NCBI RefSeq assembly: GCF_002632485.1
Contig: NZ_NIBU01000008.1
Location: 59,201-123,200 of the forward strand
DNA from: Xenorhabdus innexi
GTDB taxonomy: Bacteria > Pseudomonadota > Gammaproteobacteria > Enterobacterales > Enterobacteriaceae
Length of the DNA stretch: 64,000 nucleotides
Direction: 5' to 3'
Below are positions 24,650 to 36,134 of the stretch, piece by piece. Position 1 is the first letter of the stretch. Each line of letters starts with the position of its first letter. The notes beneath the pieces are model-generated. The model ran no database searches. It saw only the letters and a program-made list of their open reading frames with translations, and was not told the DNA's origin. A program made the position numbers and the translations under genes.

Positions 24650-24913
24650 ATGATTTCTATGAAATCGGATTGGCATCCTGCTGATATTATTGCTGCTTTA
24701 CGTAAACGTGGAACAACTCTGGCCGCTGTTTCGCGTGAATCAGGATTAAGCTCATCAACTTTGGCGAATACTCTTTCTCGCCCATGGCCCAAGGGAGAAT
24801 GGATAATAGCAAATTATTTAGGTATTCATCCGTCTGAAATATGGCCCAGCCGTTATTTCGATCCCCATACCGGAGAATTATTGGAAAGGAAAATCAGAGA
24901 GAAAAAAGAATAA
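24650..24913 (+). CDS. sfsB: Ner-like/SfsB family DNA-binding protein
   Basis: 87-residue helix-turn-helix protein closely matching E. coli SfsB (Nlp), itself related to phage Mu Ner. Shared blocks are DWHPADIIAALRKRGTTLAA, GLSSSTLANTLSRPWPKGE and IWPSRYFDPHTGE. E. coli SfsB is linked to maltose-gene expression. The start at 24650 has GGAAAGGA 8 nt upstream; a Met at codon 4 is possible. In E. coli it also follows ispB, but here two Mu-type genes intervene and murA does not follow. Confidence 0.92.
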   Translation: MISMKSDWHPADIIAALRKRGTTLAAVSRESGLSSSTLANTLSRPWPKGEWIIANYLGIHPSEIWPSRYFDPHTGELLERKIREKKE

Positions 24914-24940
24914 TTAGCTATCAATATAATTATTGAAAGA

Positions 24941-24974
24941 AAAACCGCTGGCTTTTTTTAAGCTAGCGGTTTTA
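24941..24974. terminator. Bidirectional terminator between sfsB and mdh
   Basis: AAAACCGCT-G-GCTT pairs with AAGC-T-AGCGGTTTT, flanked by A and T runs, so it can serve both convergent genes. Confidence 0.75.
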
Positions 24975-25029
24975 GTTATCTAATATATTTAAGTTAATTC
25001 GTATATTAATAAATTAAAAATTAATTAAA

Positions 25030-25968
25030 TTAACCATTAATAAATTTTTCGCCTAATTCAATATCTTTTTTCAGAACGTCTAACATATTATTCAGTGCGT
25101 TTTGTTCAAACTCACTCAGCTGACCAATATCTAAATGTTCTTCAATACCGTTTTTACCTAAGCGAACAGGTTGTGCGAAGAAGCGAGCGTATTTGCCATC
25201 ACCTTCCACATAACTGCATTCGATAACATTGCTTTCACCCTGCAAAGCACGGATCAGAGAAAGGCCGAAACGGGCAGCAGCCTGTCCCATAGACAAAGTT
25301 GCAGATCCGCCACCTGCTTTTGCTTCAACAACTTCAGTACCCGCATTCTGGATACGTTTTGTCAGAGCTTCAGTTTCTTCAGCAGTGAAGCTGACACCCG
25401 GGATCTGGGACAGGAGTGGCAGAATGGTTACTCCAGAGTGGCCACCAATCACAGGCACTTCCAACTCTTCTGGTTTCTTGCCTTTCAGCTCTGCAATAAA
25501 CGTATTGGAGCGGATAACATCCAGCGTTGTTACACCAAACAGACGGTTTTTATCGTAAACACCCTCTTTTTTCAGCACTTCAGCAGCGATTGCTACAGTC
25601 GTGTTTACAGGGTTAGTAATAATTCCGATTAATGCTTTCGGGCATGTTTTAGCAATCTGCTGAACCAGATTACGGACAATGCCTGCATTAATATTAAACA
25701 GGTCTGAGCGATCCATACCAGGTTTACGTGCCACACCAGCAGAAATCAATACAACATCTGCGCCTGCCAATGCCGGAGTTGCATCTTCACCCGCAAAACC
25801 AGTGACCTTCACTGCTGTCGGGATATGGCTCAGATCGGCAGCCACACCAGGGGTTACCGGGGCAATGTCATATAAAGAAAGTTCTGAACCTGAAGGAAGC
25901 TGGGTCTTGAGTAGAAGGGCAAGTGCCTGACCAATACCACCGGCTGCACCGAGAACTACAACTTTCAT
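25030..25968 (-). CDS. mdh: Malate dehydrogenase
   Basis: NAD-dependent interconversion of malate and oxaloacetate in the TCA cycle. NAD-binding [16 protein letters not shown] is at the N-terminus, substrate Arg residues are in [12 protein letters not shown], and the catalytic His is in [13 protein letters not shown]. The 312 residues equal E. coli. It is divergent from argR, as in E. coli. Confidence 0.98.
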   Translation of the reverse strand: MKVVVLGAAGGIGQALALLLKTQLPSGSELSLYDIAPVTPGVAADLSHIPTAVKVTGFAGEDATPALAGADVVLISAGVARKPGMDRSDLFNINAGIVRNLVQQIAKTCPKALIGIITNPVNTTVAIAAEVLKKEGVYDKNRLFGVTTLDVIRSNTFIAELKGKKPEELEVPVIGGHSGVTILPLLSQIPGVSFTAEETEALTKRIQNAGTEVVEAKAGGGSATLSMGQAAARFGLSLIRALQGESNVIECSYVEGDGKYARFFAQPVRLGKNGIEEHLDIGQLSEFEQNALNNMLDVLKKDIELGEKFING

Positions 25969-26351
25969 CCTGATACTCCTTTAAAAATTAAGTGCTGTAA
26001 TAAACTGAAATCTGTCTGGTTAAGAGGCTCAACTTATCATACTCAATATCAGTATGGGATAAGCCTTCCACCTTACTCATCACTACGTATTAAACACAAT
26101 CTGTTAACAGCCAGATTATCTACCTAATAGCCTGAGGATGGAACACTAAAGTTCTTTATTTTAGACAAAATGCTTATCTGTTAATGAGATAACGGACACT
26201 TTTTTAGGAATTATTCTTGTTATCTTATAAATTAATGAGCTGGTTAAACTACTCTTCTCCCCGATTACTGACGATTCCATTTCATTAACAATACATTTAC
26301 CTGATTCAATGATGTGATTATGCGGCCTGTCTGTGGCTTTCCCGACCTTCC
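25969..26351. other. mdh-argR intergenic region
   Basis: The gap between mdh and argR is 446 bp and AT-rich. It must hold the mdh promoter (minus strand) as well as the argR promoter (annotated separately at its right end). A 76-codon minus frame at 26161-26391 has no recognisable features and overlaps the argR promoter; it is not called. No RNA gene is recognised. Confidence 0.4.
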
Positions 26352-26390
26352 TTGCATAAAAATTCACTCTTTTGCATAATATTGCCTTCA
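26352..26390 (+). promoter_or_regulatory. argR promoter with ARG boxes
   Basis: TTGCAT (26352) and CATAAT (26375) with a 17-bp spacer fit a sigma70 promoter. The first ARG box, TTGCATAAAAATTCAC, overlaps the -35, and a weaker second one begins about 20-21 bp later over the -10. Tandem boxes at that spacing are the standard ArgR binding unit, implying autorepression. Confidence 0.7.
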
Positions 26391-26411
26391 TAACTGCTTC
26401 AAAGATGGTGA

Positions 26412-26885
<474 letters not shown>

Positions 26886-26918
26886 ATTAATCATTGGCTA
26901 AAAACCATATTGCAACAT

Positions 26919-26947
26919 AGAGGATCGCCTGATCATTGCGATCCTCT
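26919..26947. terminator. Hairpin between argR and mpl
   Basis: AGAGGATCGC pairs with GCGATCCTCT across 9 nt, between two convergent genes. There is no strong T-run. Confidence 0.5.
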
Positions 26948-26957
26948 CATATTCAAA

Positions 26958-28328
26958 TCAGGCCGCCTGTGCCTTCTTGTTTAATGCTTCCAGTAATTTC
27001 CCATGAATTCCGCCAAATCCACCGTTACTCATGATCAATATATGATCACCCGGCTGTGCTGATTCAGCAATCATACGTACCAGCGCATCAATGTCAGAAC
27101 TCCAGCGGGCGGACTGCACACATTGTTCAGCTATTTCAGCAACCTGCCACGGAATATTACCCGGCTGATACAGGAAAACTTCATCTGCACGCCCCAGAGA
27201 GGGAGCAATCTCATTTTTGCTCATACCGAGTTTCATTGTGTTCGAACGCGGCTCCAGAACAGCAATAATGCGGGCCATTCCGCCGACTTTACTTCTCAGC
27301 GCTTCCAGTGTTGCCAGAATTGCTGTTGGATGATGGGCAAAATCATCATAAATAGAGATGTCATTCACCTGACCAAGTAACTCCAGGCGGCGGCGGGCAT
27401 TAATAAAATCACCCAATACCTGACAAGCATCCGCAGGTTGAACTCCAACATGGTGAGCTGCTGCAATAGCCATCAGGCCATTATGCATATTATGCTCACC
27501 CACTAATGACCAGTTAACTTCACCAACCAACTCACCATGATGGAACACCTGATAAGTGCTGCTGTCCTGAGTCGTTTTTTTTGCCTGCCAGTTTCCGGTT
27601 TCTCCGGTATATTCCAGTTCACTCCAGCATCCCATGCCGATAACCTGTTTCAGATTAATGTCGTGATCAGGAGCAAGAATTTTACCGACTCCCGGCACGA
27701 CTCTGACAAGGTGATGGAATTGTTTTTGAATAGCCGCCAAATTTTCGAAAATATCAGCATGGTCGAATTCAAGGTTGTTCATAACGAGCGTGCGGGGGCT
27801 GTAATGGACGAATTTTGAACGCTTATCAAAAAAAGCGCTGTCATACTCATCCGCTTCAATCACGAAAAACGGGCTTTCACCCAGCTGTGCTGAAACTTCA
27901 AAATTGCCCGGTACGCCGCCGATCAAAAACCCCGGCTTATAGCCACAGGCTTCCAGAACCCATGCCAACATTCCGGCTGTTGTGGTCTTGCCATGTGTTC
28001 CTGCGACCGCCAGAACCCAGCGCTCCGGCAAAACATGATCATGCAGCCACTGCGGGCCGGATGTGTAAGGAATACCACGATCCAAAACCGCCTCAACGCA
28101 GGGATTACCACGCGTCATGGCATTACCGATGATCACCATATCTGGTACAGGATTGAGTTGTGAAGGATCGTATCCTTGGATCAGTTGAATACCCTGATTT
28201 TCCAGCAGAGTACTCATAGGAGGATACACATTAGCGTCGGAGCCGGTAACTTCGTGACCTAACGAGCGGGCGAGGATTGCCAGCCCTCCCATGAAAGTAC
28301 CGCAGATGCCAAGAATATGAATACGCAT
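26958..28328 (-). CDS. mpl: UDP-MurNAc:L-Ala-gamma-D-Glu-meso-DAP ligase
   Basis: Recycles murein tripeptide by joining it directly to UDP-N-acetylmuramate. Mur-ligase folds: an N-terminal UDP-binding Rossmann region (MRIHILGICGTFMGGLA), the ATP motif AVAGTHGKTTTAGML (near residue 108) and a C-terminal domain. The 456 residues match E. coli (457). It is divergent from fbp, its E. coli neighbour. Confidence 0.97.
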   Translation of the reverse strand: MRIHILGICGTFMGGLAILARSLGHEVTGSDANVYPPMSTLLENQGIQLIQGYDPSQLNPVPDMVIIGNAMTRGNPCVEAVLDRGIPYTSGPQWLHDHVLPERWVLAVAGTHGKTTTAGMLAWVLEACGYKPGFLIGGVPGNFEVSAQLGESPFFVIEADEYDSAFFDKRSKFVHYSPRTLVMNNLEFDHADIFENLAAIQKQFHHLVRVVPGVGKILAPDHDINLKQVIGMGCWSELEYTGETGNWQAKKTTQDSSTYQVFHHGELVGEVNWSLVGEHNMHNGLMAIAAAHHVGVQPADACQVLGDFINARRRLELLGQVNDISIYDDFAHHPTAILATLEALRSKVGGMARIIAVLEPRSNTMKLGMSKNEIAPSLGRADEVFLYQPGNIPWQVAEIAEQCVQSARWSSDIDALVRMIAESAQPGDHILIMSNGGFGGIHGKLLEALNKKAQAA

Positions 28329-28514
28329 TTATTTCTATCCGCTTTTATTTCTGACTGATAGCATGAAGTGTATCACTATTCTAACCATCAAATCATAGAT
28401 TAGAAATGCAATGGCCTATCAATCATTCTATTCTTTAGCTAAACTGCCCGCACTTAAGTGCAACACTAATATGCTGCACTCTTTTGAAATAACAACCAAA
28501 TCAGGGCCTTCGTC

Positions 28515-29519
28515 ATGAAAACATTAGGCGAATTCATCGTCGAGAAACAGCACGACTTTCCTCATGCTACAGGTGAATTGACCGCATTACTTTCTGCTAT
28601 CAAACTGGGTGCCAAAATCATTCATCGGGACATCAATAAAGCGGGTCTGGTAGATATTCTGGGCACTAGCGGTGTTTCCAATGTTCAGGGTGAAGCTCAG
28701 ATGAAACTGGACTTGTATGCCAATGAAAAACTCAAGGCTGCATTAAAAGCCCGTGGTGAAGTAGCTGGTATCGCTTCTGAAGAAGAAGACGACATCGTTA
28801 TCTTTGATGGCGACCGGGCAGAAAATGCAAAATATGTTGTTTTGATGGACCCACTGGATGGTTCTTCGAATATTGATGTAAACGTTTCCGTCGGTACTAT
28901 TTTCTCTATTTACCACCGAATTACACCGATCGGGCAGTCGGTTACTGAAGAGGACTTTCTGCAACCGGGACATCGTCAGGTTGCGGCGGGTTATGTCGTT
29001 TACGGCTCATCAACCATGCTGGTTTATACCACTGGCTGTGGTGTGCATACCTTCACTTACGATCCTTCTCTGGGTGTATTCTGCCTGACTCATGAAAAAG
29101 TTCAGTTCCCGGCAAAAGGCAATATGTATTCCATTAACGAAGGGAACTACATTAAATTCCCTCTGGGCGTGAAAAAGTACATCAAATATTGTCAGGAGCA
29201 GGATGAAGAAACTCAGCGCCCTTACACCACCCGTTATGTCGGTTCACTGGTTGCTGATTTCCACCGCAATTTGCTGAAAGGCGGTATTTACATTTACCCA
29301 AGCACAGCCACCCACCCGACCGGCAAGCTACGCCTACTGTATGAGTGCAACCCGATTGCATTTCTGGCAGAACAGGCTGGCGGTAAAGCCAGTGACGGCA
29401 CAAACCGAATTCTGGATATCACCCCAAGCAAACTGCACCAGCGCGTTCCGCTGTTTGTCGGAACCAAATCGATGGTGGAAAAAGCCGAAAGTTTTATGGC
29501 TGAGTTCCCAGAAGAATAA
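28515..29519 (+). CDS. fbp: Fructose-1,6-bisphosphatase class I
   Basis: Gluconeogenic hydrolysis of fructose-1,6-bisphosphate. The metal/phosphate motif [15 protein letters not shown] and acidic EEEDD are visible, with [21 protein letters not shown] near the C-terminus. It has 334 residues against 332 in E. coli. Followed by a short inverted repeat (29545-29567). Confidence 0.98.
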   Translation: MKTLGEFIVEKQHDFPHATGELTALLSAIKLGAKIIHRDINKAGLVDILGTSGVSNVQGEAQMKLDLYANEKLKAALKARGEVAGIASEEEDDIVIFDGDRAENAKYVVLMDPLDGSSNIDVNVSVGTIFSIYHRITPIGQSVTEEDFLQPGHRQVAAGYVVYGSSTMLVYTTGCGVHTFTYDPSLGVFCLTHEKVQFPAKGNMYSINEGNYIKFPLGVKKYIKYCQEQDEETQRPYTTRYVGSLVADFHRNLLKGGIYIYPSTATHPTGKLRLLYECNPIAFLAEQAGGKASDGTNRILDITPSKLHQRVPLFVGTKSMVEKAESFMAEFPEE

Positions 29520-29544
29520 ATCGATTTATTAAACTGCTAATTCA

Positions 29545-29567
29545 AGAGGCGAATTTTCGCCTCTTCA
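29545..29567 (+). terminator. Hairpin after fbp
   Basis: AAGAGGCGAA pairs with TTCGCCTCTT with a minimal loop. It is followed by CAACTCC rather than a T-run, so termination is uncertain. From here to 29784 the DNA is very AT-rich and holds no gene I can support. Confidence 0.45.
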
Positions 29568-29784
29568 ACTCCGGTGATAATTATAATTCCAACCTGTAAA
29601 GTTGCTAACTATTTATTATTTTCAATAATAGAAACCCATTCAAAAATCATCATTCCCTATTTAACCCCTTATTTAATTTTCATTTATTTCCCTATGTTAT
29701 TTTTTGTTTTTCTACAAAGTAATAATAAAAACATCATATAAACTGACATAAAATCTCTAAAATATAATCACCTACTACCCAATA

Positions 29785-29922
29785 ATGACTGCAATGAGTA
29801 AAACCAGGGAAATTTTTGTAGAAGAATCACAGGATAGATATGCTAACTGGCTCTCTTTAAAATTTAAAAAGATATCACAACCTTTTATTAATATAGAACA
29901 AAAGGAATTAGTAAATGAGTGA
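29785..29922 (+). CDS. 45-residue small ORF coupled to the exporter gene
   Basis: ATG at 29785 (or 29794) opens a 45-codon frame, MTAMSKTREIFVEESQDRY... ending KELVNE. Its stop codon lies inside the start region of the exporter (ATG at 29915), an 8-nt overlap typical of translational coupling. No clear ribosome-binding site is seen upstream, and the peptide is not recognised. It is charged, without a signal or membrane segment. It could be a leader or coupling peptide, a small product, or the residue of a longer lost gene. Confidence 0.35.
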   Translation: MTAMSKTREIFVEESQDRYANWLSLKFKKISQPFINIEQKELVNE

Positions 29923-31252
29923 ACCAATCGTAATCCGAAAATATATTGGATTAATAGGAATATGTATTGCAAGCTTTCTTGGGTGTATAGATCTCACTGT
30001 TGTAAATACTATCCTTCCTGCCATTGGTCGTGAATTTAGTACTCCGTTAAGAGAAACACAATGGGTGACTTCTGTCTTTATGATAGCCCTTTCTGCTTTT
30101 ATGGTTCCGGTTGGAACATTAGCAGATAGCTGTGGCCGTAAAAAAATACTCATCTGGGGGTTAATCCTGTTTGGAGTAGCATCATTATTTGTTGGCCTCG
30201 CAACCAACCTTGCTGCTCTTACTATATTTAGATTTATTCAGGGCATCGGCTGTGCAATTCTCTATACTGTTTCTGGAGCTATCATTTCTTATTTATTTAA
30301 TGAAAATGAACAGGGAAAGGCGCTTGGTATATTATTTGGTGTTAATGGGCTTGGTCTTGCAGTCGGGCCTATTATCGGTGGATTATTTTCAGGCATTATC
30401 AATTGGCGCTATGCTTTCTTGATAAATATCCCCTTTATCATTGTAAGCACTATTCTGTGCATTTGGTCTGTTCCTGAATATAAAACTAAACAAATAAAGA
30501 AATTAGATACCCTTGGCTGTATCACTCTAATCATTTTTCTTATGAGTTTGGTCAGCTACTTTTCTTTAGATGGAAACTCCCTACAACAATGGAGTTTATT
30601 ATCTATCGCAATAATATCTCTGCTTATTTTTATATGGCACGAGTTAAAAACACCAGCTCCTATTGTTGAATTCCATTTTTTCCGTAAAATGCATTTTATC
30701 TCGGCTTTACTTGCAACATTTTTCCTTGCTTTTTTCTACTGCATAATTTTGCTGACATTACCTATTTTTTTCGCAGGGCAACTGGGAAAAAATGATATCG
30801 AGATAGGGTTGTTCCTGCTGCCTGCTACAGTCATGTTTGCCTTAACCTCACCCTGGATAGGTCGTCGCAGTGAAAAATTTGGGCCATCTCGAATCATTCT
30901 GGCTGGCTTACTACTATTTGTAGCTGCTGCCATTTTACTCGCACTCGCATCAACACAAGCAAACGCTTGGTGGTTCATTGCTCCACTACTGCTATTTGGC
31001 ATGGGATGGGGATCAATCCTTGGGCCATCAACGCTAATTGCACTAAGTTCTCTGCCTCGTGAACAAGCAGCCGTTGCCATGGGAACTTCATGGACTATCC
31101 ATAATATAGGAGGAGCCTGTGGTATCGCTTTTGCTGTATTCTTATTAGCTCGTTTTGATACATTGGCTCAGGGATATCAGGTTCTGACCTTACTTTTAGC
31201 CGGGCTTGCGTTAGCAGTTACCTTCACCTGTTATTTTTTAAACCGAAAATGA
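29915..31252 (+). CDS. MFS drug/proton antiporter, DHA2 (EmrB/QacA) type
   Basis: 445-residue major facilitator with about 14 predicted membrane spans, the DHA2 layout. Motif A appears as GTLADSCGRKK after the second span, and motif C as GLGLAVGPIIGG in the fifth; Asp in SFLGCIDLTVVNTILP fits the first span of drug exporters. The substrate is unknown. It is AT-richer than its neighbours and sits between fbp and ppa where E. coli has ytfQRT-yjfF, suggesting acquisition. AAAGGA lies upstream of the start. Confidence 0.88.
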   Translation: MSEPIVIRKYIGLIGICIASFLGCIDLTVVNTILPAIGREFSTPLRETQWVTSVFMIALSAFMVPVGTLADSCGRKKILIWGLILFGVASLFVGLATNLAALTIFRFIQGIGCAILYTVSGAIISYLFNENEQGKALGILFGVNGLGLAVGPIIGGLFSGIINWRYAFLINIPFIIVSTILCIWSVPEYKTKQIKKLDTLGCITLIIFLMSLVSYFSLDGNSLQQWSLLSIAIISLLIFIWHELKTPAPIVEFHFFRKMHFISALLATFFLAFFYCIILLTLPIFFAGQLGKNDIEIGLFLLPATVMFALTSPWIGRRSEKFGPSRIILAGLLLFVAAAILLALASTQANAWWFIAPLLLFGMGWGSILGPSTLIALSSLPREQAAVAMGTSWTIHNIGGACGIAFAVFLLARFDTLAQGYQVLTLLLAGLALAVTFTCYFLNRK

Positions 31253-31331
31253 CCGCGAAAGAAACACACCTGTCATAAATTATGGTTCACTCTTTGGATC
31301 AGAAAAATGGAATTACTTTAAGTCTGTTTTG

Positions 31332-31340
31332 GCTATAATA
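31332..31340 (+). promoter_or_regulatory. Likely -10 element of the ppa promoter
   Basis: TATAAT at 31334 preceded by TTTTGGC, 43 bp before the ppa start. No convincing -35 is seen at 16-18 bp. Confidence 0.45.
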
Positions 31341-31381
31341 CTCGGCACTCCATTTTGGTTTGAAATTAAAGGAAACCTTTT

Positions 31382-31912
31382 ATGAGCCTGAACAACGTAC
31401 CGGCGGGCAAAGAACTGCCAGAAGATATCTACGTTATCATTGAGATCCCAGCAAACGCTGATCCAATTAAATATGAAGTGGACAAGGATTCTGGCGCTCT
31501 GTTTGTAGACCGTTTCATGGCAACTGCTATGTTCTATCCATGCAACTACGGTTACATCAACAATACACTGTCTCTTGATGGTGATCCGGTTGACGTACTG
31601 GTTCCAACTCCATACCCATTGCAGCCTGGCTCCGTTATCCGTTGCCGTCCGGTTGGTGTGCTGAAAATGACCGATGAGTCCGGTGAAGATGCAAAAGTGG
31701 TTGCCGTTCCTCATACTAAACTGAGCAAAGAATACGATCACATTAAAGATGTGAACGATCTGCCAGAACTGCTGCGCTCTCAGATCACTCACTTCTTTGA
31801 ACACTATAAAGATCTGGAAAAAGGCAAGTGGGTAAAAGTTGACGGCTGGGAAAATGTTGACGCAGCTAAAGCTGAAATCCTGTCTTCTTTCGAACGTGCT
31901 GCGAAAAAATAA
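31382..31912 (+). CDS. ppa: Inorganic pyrophosphatase
   Basis: Hydrolyses the pyrophosphate released by biosynthesis. The family I signature DGDPVDVLV supplies metal-binding aspartates, and further acidic residues are in [13 protein letters not shown]. The 176 residues equal E. coli. Codon use looks that of a highly expressed gene. Followed by a strong terminator. Confidence 0.98.
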   Translation: MSLNNVPAGKELPEDIYVIIEIPANADPIKYEVDKDSGALFVDRFMATAMFYPCNYGYINNTLSLDGDPVDVLVPTPYPLQPGSVIRCRPVGVLKMTDESGEDAKVVAVPHTKLSKEYDHIKDVNDLPELLRSQITHFFEHYKDLEKGKWVKVDGWENVDAAKAEILSSFERAAKK

Positions 31913-31943
31913 TCCTGACGGATAACAGCAAGTTTTGAACGTA

Positions 31944-31981
31944 AAAAACCTCTGTGTTCTTATCAGCACAGAGGTTTTTAT
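31944..31981. terminator. Strong terminator between ppa and ytfP
   Basis: AAAAACCTCTGTG pairs with CACAGAGGTTTTT across 10 nt, with A and T runs on both sides; suits both convergent genes. Confidence 0.9.
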
Positions 31982-32022
31982 TTAGTCAGTCAATTAAAGT
32001 GATCCTAAAAAATTATAGATCG

Positions 32023-32370
32023 TTATTTTTCTTCGTGACGTTTCAGCCAGTCACCACTCTCTATTCGGGGAAGCCCGTCGACAGATAACATATATAAATA
32101 AATCCATGCGCTGCCATAGGGGGTTTTGATCAATTCCCTTTGATATTCCTGAGTATTCTTTTTCAAATCATCCAGTTCAGTCAAAATGGATGATGTAATG
32201 CGATAAATTTCACATTCAAGAGTACCTTCGCCGCGGACTACCGCGGGATAATGCCCCAGGTCATAAATTTCATACCCCTCCAGCCGATGCTCTCCTAAGA
32301 GTTGGGCATAGGTCATCCAGTGGTGATTACCCTGTTTGCGCCTCAGGCTACCATAAACAATAACTCGCAT
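32023..32370 (-). CDS. ytfP: Gamma-glutamylcyclotransferase-like protein YtfP
   Basis: 115-residue member of the AIG2/GGCT fold (E. coli YtfP has 113). The substrate-loop motif VYGSLRRKQGNHHWM and GHYPAVV are conserved, as is IKTPYGSAWIYLY. Biological substrate not established. It starts 2 nt after the tamB stop, so it is the third gene of the tamA-tamB operon. Confidence 0.93.
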   Translation of the reverse strand: MRVIVYGSLRRKQGNHHWMTYAQLLGEHRLEGYEIYDLGHYPAVVRGEGTLECEIYRITSSILTELDDLKKNTQEYQRELIKTPYGSAWIYLYMLSVDGLPRIESGDWLKRHEEK

Positions 32371-32372
32371 CT

Positions 32373-35300
32373 TTAAAACTCAAACTCATAGAGCAGATCT
32401 AAAGCCTGATCAATACCAGATACCGCTTCCAGATACAATCTTGGCATTACTCGGTAACGCAGGGTCAGAGTGGCCAGTGAATCAAAAATGCCAACACCAT
32501 ATTTTACCTGTAAGTTGTTGGTAATCTTACCACTCACAACAACCTGCGATTTGTCACCAATTCCCTGTGTATCCAGAGCCAGATCAGAGACACCAAAGGT
32601 TTCACCTATCTTGCCTACTAATTTACCACTCTGGGCAACGCCGAGGCCGATCAGCATAGAAGTCATCTGGGAGTTGTCAGAGCCCCCCTTCTCTAAACCT
32701 TCACCACGCAACAGGTAAGAAAGTGCTTCCTGTTGCGATTTAGCCGGTTCAGAGAAAATTTCAATTTTAGGCTTATCTGCCAGCCCCATCACTCTCACAC
32801 CAGCGATAACATTATTCGCTGTCGATTCAGGATTGCGGATTGCTTCAATATTCAACAGAGGTTGATCCGGTGGGCCAGAGAACATAATCAGCCCCTTGCG
32901 CACCTGTAAATCCTGCCCATAAGCGCGAAATTGACCATCCGGAATATCAATTTGACCATTCAGCGCCAGCCCTTGTTGATCCTGAATCACTTTCAGGTCC
33001 CCTTTCAACTGAGCATTCAAGCCAAATGCACTCAGGCGAACATCATTACCTATGTGAATATTTAAGTTACTTTGAATCAAAATGGAAGACTTTTTCTTTT
33101 CTATCGGCTGAAGATTTTTATCCAACATAACTTCGTCAGAAGAAATACCTACAGCAGATTCAGGCAGCTCCTGTACAGTGATGCGAGCCCATGGGATACC
33201 CACATTGCCATTTAGCTTCAATAGTTGAGGTGTTGCCTCAAAAACCAAATCAGGACTGACATCAATTTTGACCATTGGCGGTACAGTCACCCGTACTTTA
33301 TCGCCATATGCTGTAACCCGCGCATGCCAGGCATTCAGATTACGCCAGTCAGCATTCCCGTGGAGATTAAGCTGACCCTGCGGGGTTTTAACTACGCCTT
33401 CCAGATCCGAACGGACACCATCAAAATAGACTGCTAACTGACTTTGGTTAACATTAAATGGCAACCAGTGGCTACTAACCTGAACAACATCCGCCTTCAG
33501 AAAACCATATAACAATGGATTCTTGGCATTACCTCCAAGACGCAGGCTTGCATTCAAATTTCCGTCAGCCTTTTCACCTTTATCCAAAATGGGTTTAATC
33601 AGTTTAAGAGAAAGGTAACGAGCATCGATATTGCCGGATAACTTACGACTACCATCCAAATCGTCTATCTGAACATGACCATCTAATTGTCCATTGCCTG
33701 TCAGTTTAAACAGCCACGATAAATCAACTTTGCCGTTTTTCAGACCAGCATTCAGTGTCAACATGTCAAAATCAACGGGAAATGTCGAGCCTTCCACCGC
33801 TTGGCGGAGCTGAACACCATCACCTTCAAGCGCCACTTTTAACTGTGGTAACTGGTGTCCTTCCGTCCATTTGATATTAGCATCACCACTGAATATCCCT
33901 TTCAGCTGAGTTGTCTTATCCAGATATGGCTGGATCATGGCAAGATCAAAACGCTCCAATACGATATCCGCCTGTCCGCTGCTACCCGCTTCAATCGGTT
34001 TCGGGATACAGAGCTGAGCATTCGGGTTCAACCAGCAGTGCGTGCCAATGAGCACTTTTTGCTGGGAATTCCGGTAATCAACCGTTACTGCCTTGCTTAA
34101 GCGCCACTCGCCAACAGGCGTATCAAAATAGGTATTATTGATACTGCCCTTCCAGCGTTCCTGTTTGCGATCAAAACTGCCATTCAGAGCCAGACGGCCT
34201 GATACAGGATTTCCATCCACCCGTAATTGCAGTTCATGCTGTCTTTCTGTGCCCTTGGCATTCAGCTCCAGATTATTAATCGCCAGATCGGCCTGTTTCA
34301 GTTGCCGGATGATGACGGATAACCGGCCTTCAATTTGATCAGTTGAACGCAAATCACCTTTAACGACCGCGCTATCCACTGACAAATCATTCTGCCAGCG
34401 AACACCACGCGCGTTTAAGTCGGCCACTACCTGAGGGGCTTTGAGGTTGCCACGCAGCTTCATATTCCCCATAACCACACCAGATAGACCCGGTAACAGG
34501 CCATTTAACTCTGGCGCATGAATATCGCCATCCAGATCCCACTTTTCATCTGTAAGACGGCCTTGAACATCCAGCGTATTGCGGCCAAAGATGAAGTTAA
34601 ATTGAGGGATATCCCATTGCCCCGCCGCATTGCCGGAAACTTTACCCCGCATTTTGATATTGTTCTGTTTTACATGGCCATCAAGCATAATTTCAGGTAG
34701 CTGGAGCTGCCAGCTTCCACCATATAAGCTACCGCGAATCGCTACCCTGCCATCTATTCTGGCAGGCCATTCCGGCCACTGTTTCTCAGTATCAATACCA
34801 TGCAAGTGCAACTGAGCATTCCAGCTAATGGCTTTACTCCAGTCAACCACGCCAGTGAGATCGGCATTACCCTGTAATGCCGACAGACGCAGGCGAGTGA
34901 GCCGGAGCAGCTCTTCATTCCCCTTAGCATCCAGCAACAATAATGCCGGAGGCAGTTCATTCCCCTTAATATCAGAACGCAGGGAAAGGTCATAATCGCT
35001 GGCCTTACCATGCAGGTTTAACCTGATATCATTCAGCTGGTATTCCGCTTTTCCCGTCAATGGCCACTGTAAGTGTTTACTTGCCAGTTTCAGGTGAATA
35101 GGCAGGTTTGCTTTGGCCAATTCAGCCTTAATATCCAGATCAGCATCCACAGGCCCTGCAAGATTCAATATCAGATTAAGTTGCTGTAGCAAGGCACCAT
35201 TCAGTTTTGCCTCAACATGCTGCCCTTTCACAGGCTCCAGTGTGGTATGACCCTTAACGGATAGTTTTACCGGCCACTGTTCAGCCAGTTGTACCGTTCC

Positions 35301-36134
35301 CTGTATTGCAAGAGAGCCTTCCGGCGCACTCACGCTAAAATTCTTGATATCTACATTCTGCCCCTGATTACTGGCTTTCAGTTCCACATCATTGATGGTG
35401 ATATCGGTATCTCCCGTCAGGCGAAGCTGACGACCGTGGATATTCTCTGCCGTGATATCAAGAGGAATGGGAATAGCGGGCAATTCTGCCAGAAGTGGTT
35501 TAGAAAACAGCGCCTTTAACACTTCACCCAATGATTGTTCAGATTCAGTTTTTGAGCGGGGTTTTTGTTCAGCCGATTCAACCGAATTTTTGGGTAATGC
35601 AACTAAAAGATTGCTGATTTGTATTGGTTTTAATGTCAGATACTTTTCCTGCCACTGTGCGCCCGCCTTAAATTCACCTAAATCAATAGCCATATCATCG
35701 ACTCTGACATGAATATTCTTTAAGGAAAGCAGATCCAGTGCGATAGGATACGGTGTTTTCAATTCAGTTAACGGCTCAGAATCCGGTGATTTTTCTGATG
35801 GTGGAAGCTCTGCGGTATTCACCAGAACAGATACACCTTCCGTTGTCAGGGCATTAGCACAGATATGGCTGCGATGTAAACATGAGAGCCGAAGCGAGAG
35901 ATGCAGATTATCAGCATTAACATCAAGACCCGGCATCTTATATTTAATGCCTTTCAGTGTTAAATCGCGCCAGCCTCCACTGACATTCGCTATTTCCAAC
36001 CCCGGAACCAAGCGTGTTGCACTATTAATCATAAAATGCAGGCCGGTTTGTGTACTCACTAACCCTACAACTGTTATCAGCAACAGCCCAACAATCAACA
36101 GGAAAGCAATACTAATTCTTTTGGCCCACCTCAT
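32373..36134 (-). CDS. tamB: Translocation and assembly module inner-membrane component TamB
   Basis: Very long periplasm-spanning protein (1253 residues, E. coli 1259). An N-terminal signal anchor lies at about residues 6-27, then a repetitive beta-rich body, then the conserved C-terminal TamB domain (from about 930, including [10 protein letters not shown] and [20 protein letters not shown]). It works with TamA in outer-membrane protein assembly and in lipid transport between membranes. Its ATG overlaps the tamA stop by 4 nt. Confidence 0.97.
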   Translation of the reverse strand: MRWAKRISIAFLLIVGLLLITVVGLVSTQTGLHFMINSATRLVPGLEIANVSGGWRDLTLKGIKYKMPGLDVNADNLHLSLRLSCLHRSHICANALTTEGVSVLVNTAELPPSEKSPDSEPLTELKTPYPIALDLLSLKNIHVRVDDMAIDLGEFKAGAQWQEKYLTLKPIQISNLLVALPKNSVESAEQKPRSKTESEQSLGEVLKALFSKPLLAELPAIPIPLDITAENIHGRQLRLTGDTDITINDVELKASNQGQNVDIKNFSVSAPEGSLAIQGTVQLAEQWPVKLSVKGHTTLEPVKGQHVEAKLNGALLQQLNLILNLAGPVDADLDIKAELAKANLPIHLKLASKHLQWPLTGKAEYQLNDIRLNLHGKASDYDLSLRSDIKGNELPPALLLLDAKGNEELLRLTRLRLSALQGNADLTGVVDWSKAISWNAQLHLHGIDTEKQWPEWPARIDGRVAIRGSLYGGSWQLQLPEIMLDGHVKQNNIKMRGKVSGNAAGQWDIPQFNFIFGRNTLDVQGRLTDEKWDLDGDIHAPELNGLLPGLSGVVMGNMKLRGNLKAPQVVADLNARGVRWQNDLSVDSAVVKGDLRSTDQIEGRLSVIIRQLKQADLAINNLELNAKGTERQHELQLRVDGNPVSGRLALNGSFDRKQERWKGSINNTYFDTPVGEWRLSKAVTVDYRNSQQKVLIGTHCWLNPNAQLCIPKPIEAGSSGQADIVLERFDLAMIQPYLDKTTQLKGIFSGDANIKWTEGHQLPQLKVALEGDGVQLRQAVEGSTFPVDFDMLTLNAGLKNGKVDLSWLFKLTGNGQLDGHVQIDDLDGSRKLSGNIDARYLSLKLIKPILDKGEKADGNLNASLRLGGNAKNPLLYGFLKADVVQVSSHWLPFNVNQSQLAVYFDGVRSDLEGVVKTPQGQLNLHGNADWRNLNAWHARVTAYGDKVRVTVPPMVKIDVSPDLVFEATPQLLKLNGNVGIPWARITVQELPESAVGISSDEVMLDKNLQPIEKKKSSILIQSNLNIHIGNDVRLSAFGLNAQLKGDLKVIQDQQGLALNGQIDIPDGQFRAYGQDLQVRKGLIMFSGPPDQPLLNIEAIRNPESTANNVIAGVRVMGLADKPKIEIFSEPAKSQQEALSYLLRGEGLEKGGSDNSQMTSMLIGLGVAQSGKLVGKIGETFGVSDLALDTQGIGDKSQVVVSGKITNNLQVKYGVGIFDSLATLTLRYRVMPRLYLEAVSGIDQALDLLYEFEF

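Noticed and set aside
26161..26391. 76-codon minus-strand frame between mdh and argR
   Set aside because: No ribosome-binding site or similarity; it overlaps the argR promoter and ARG boxes.
31313..31969. 218-codon minus-strand frame opposite ppa
   Set aside because: Covers the entire highly conserved ppa gene in antisense and runs into its terminator.
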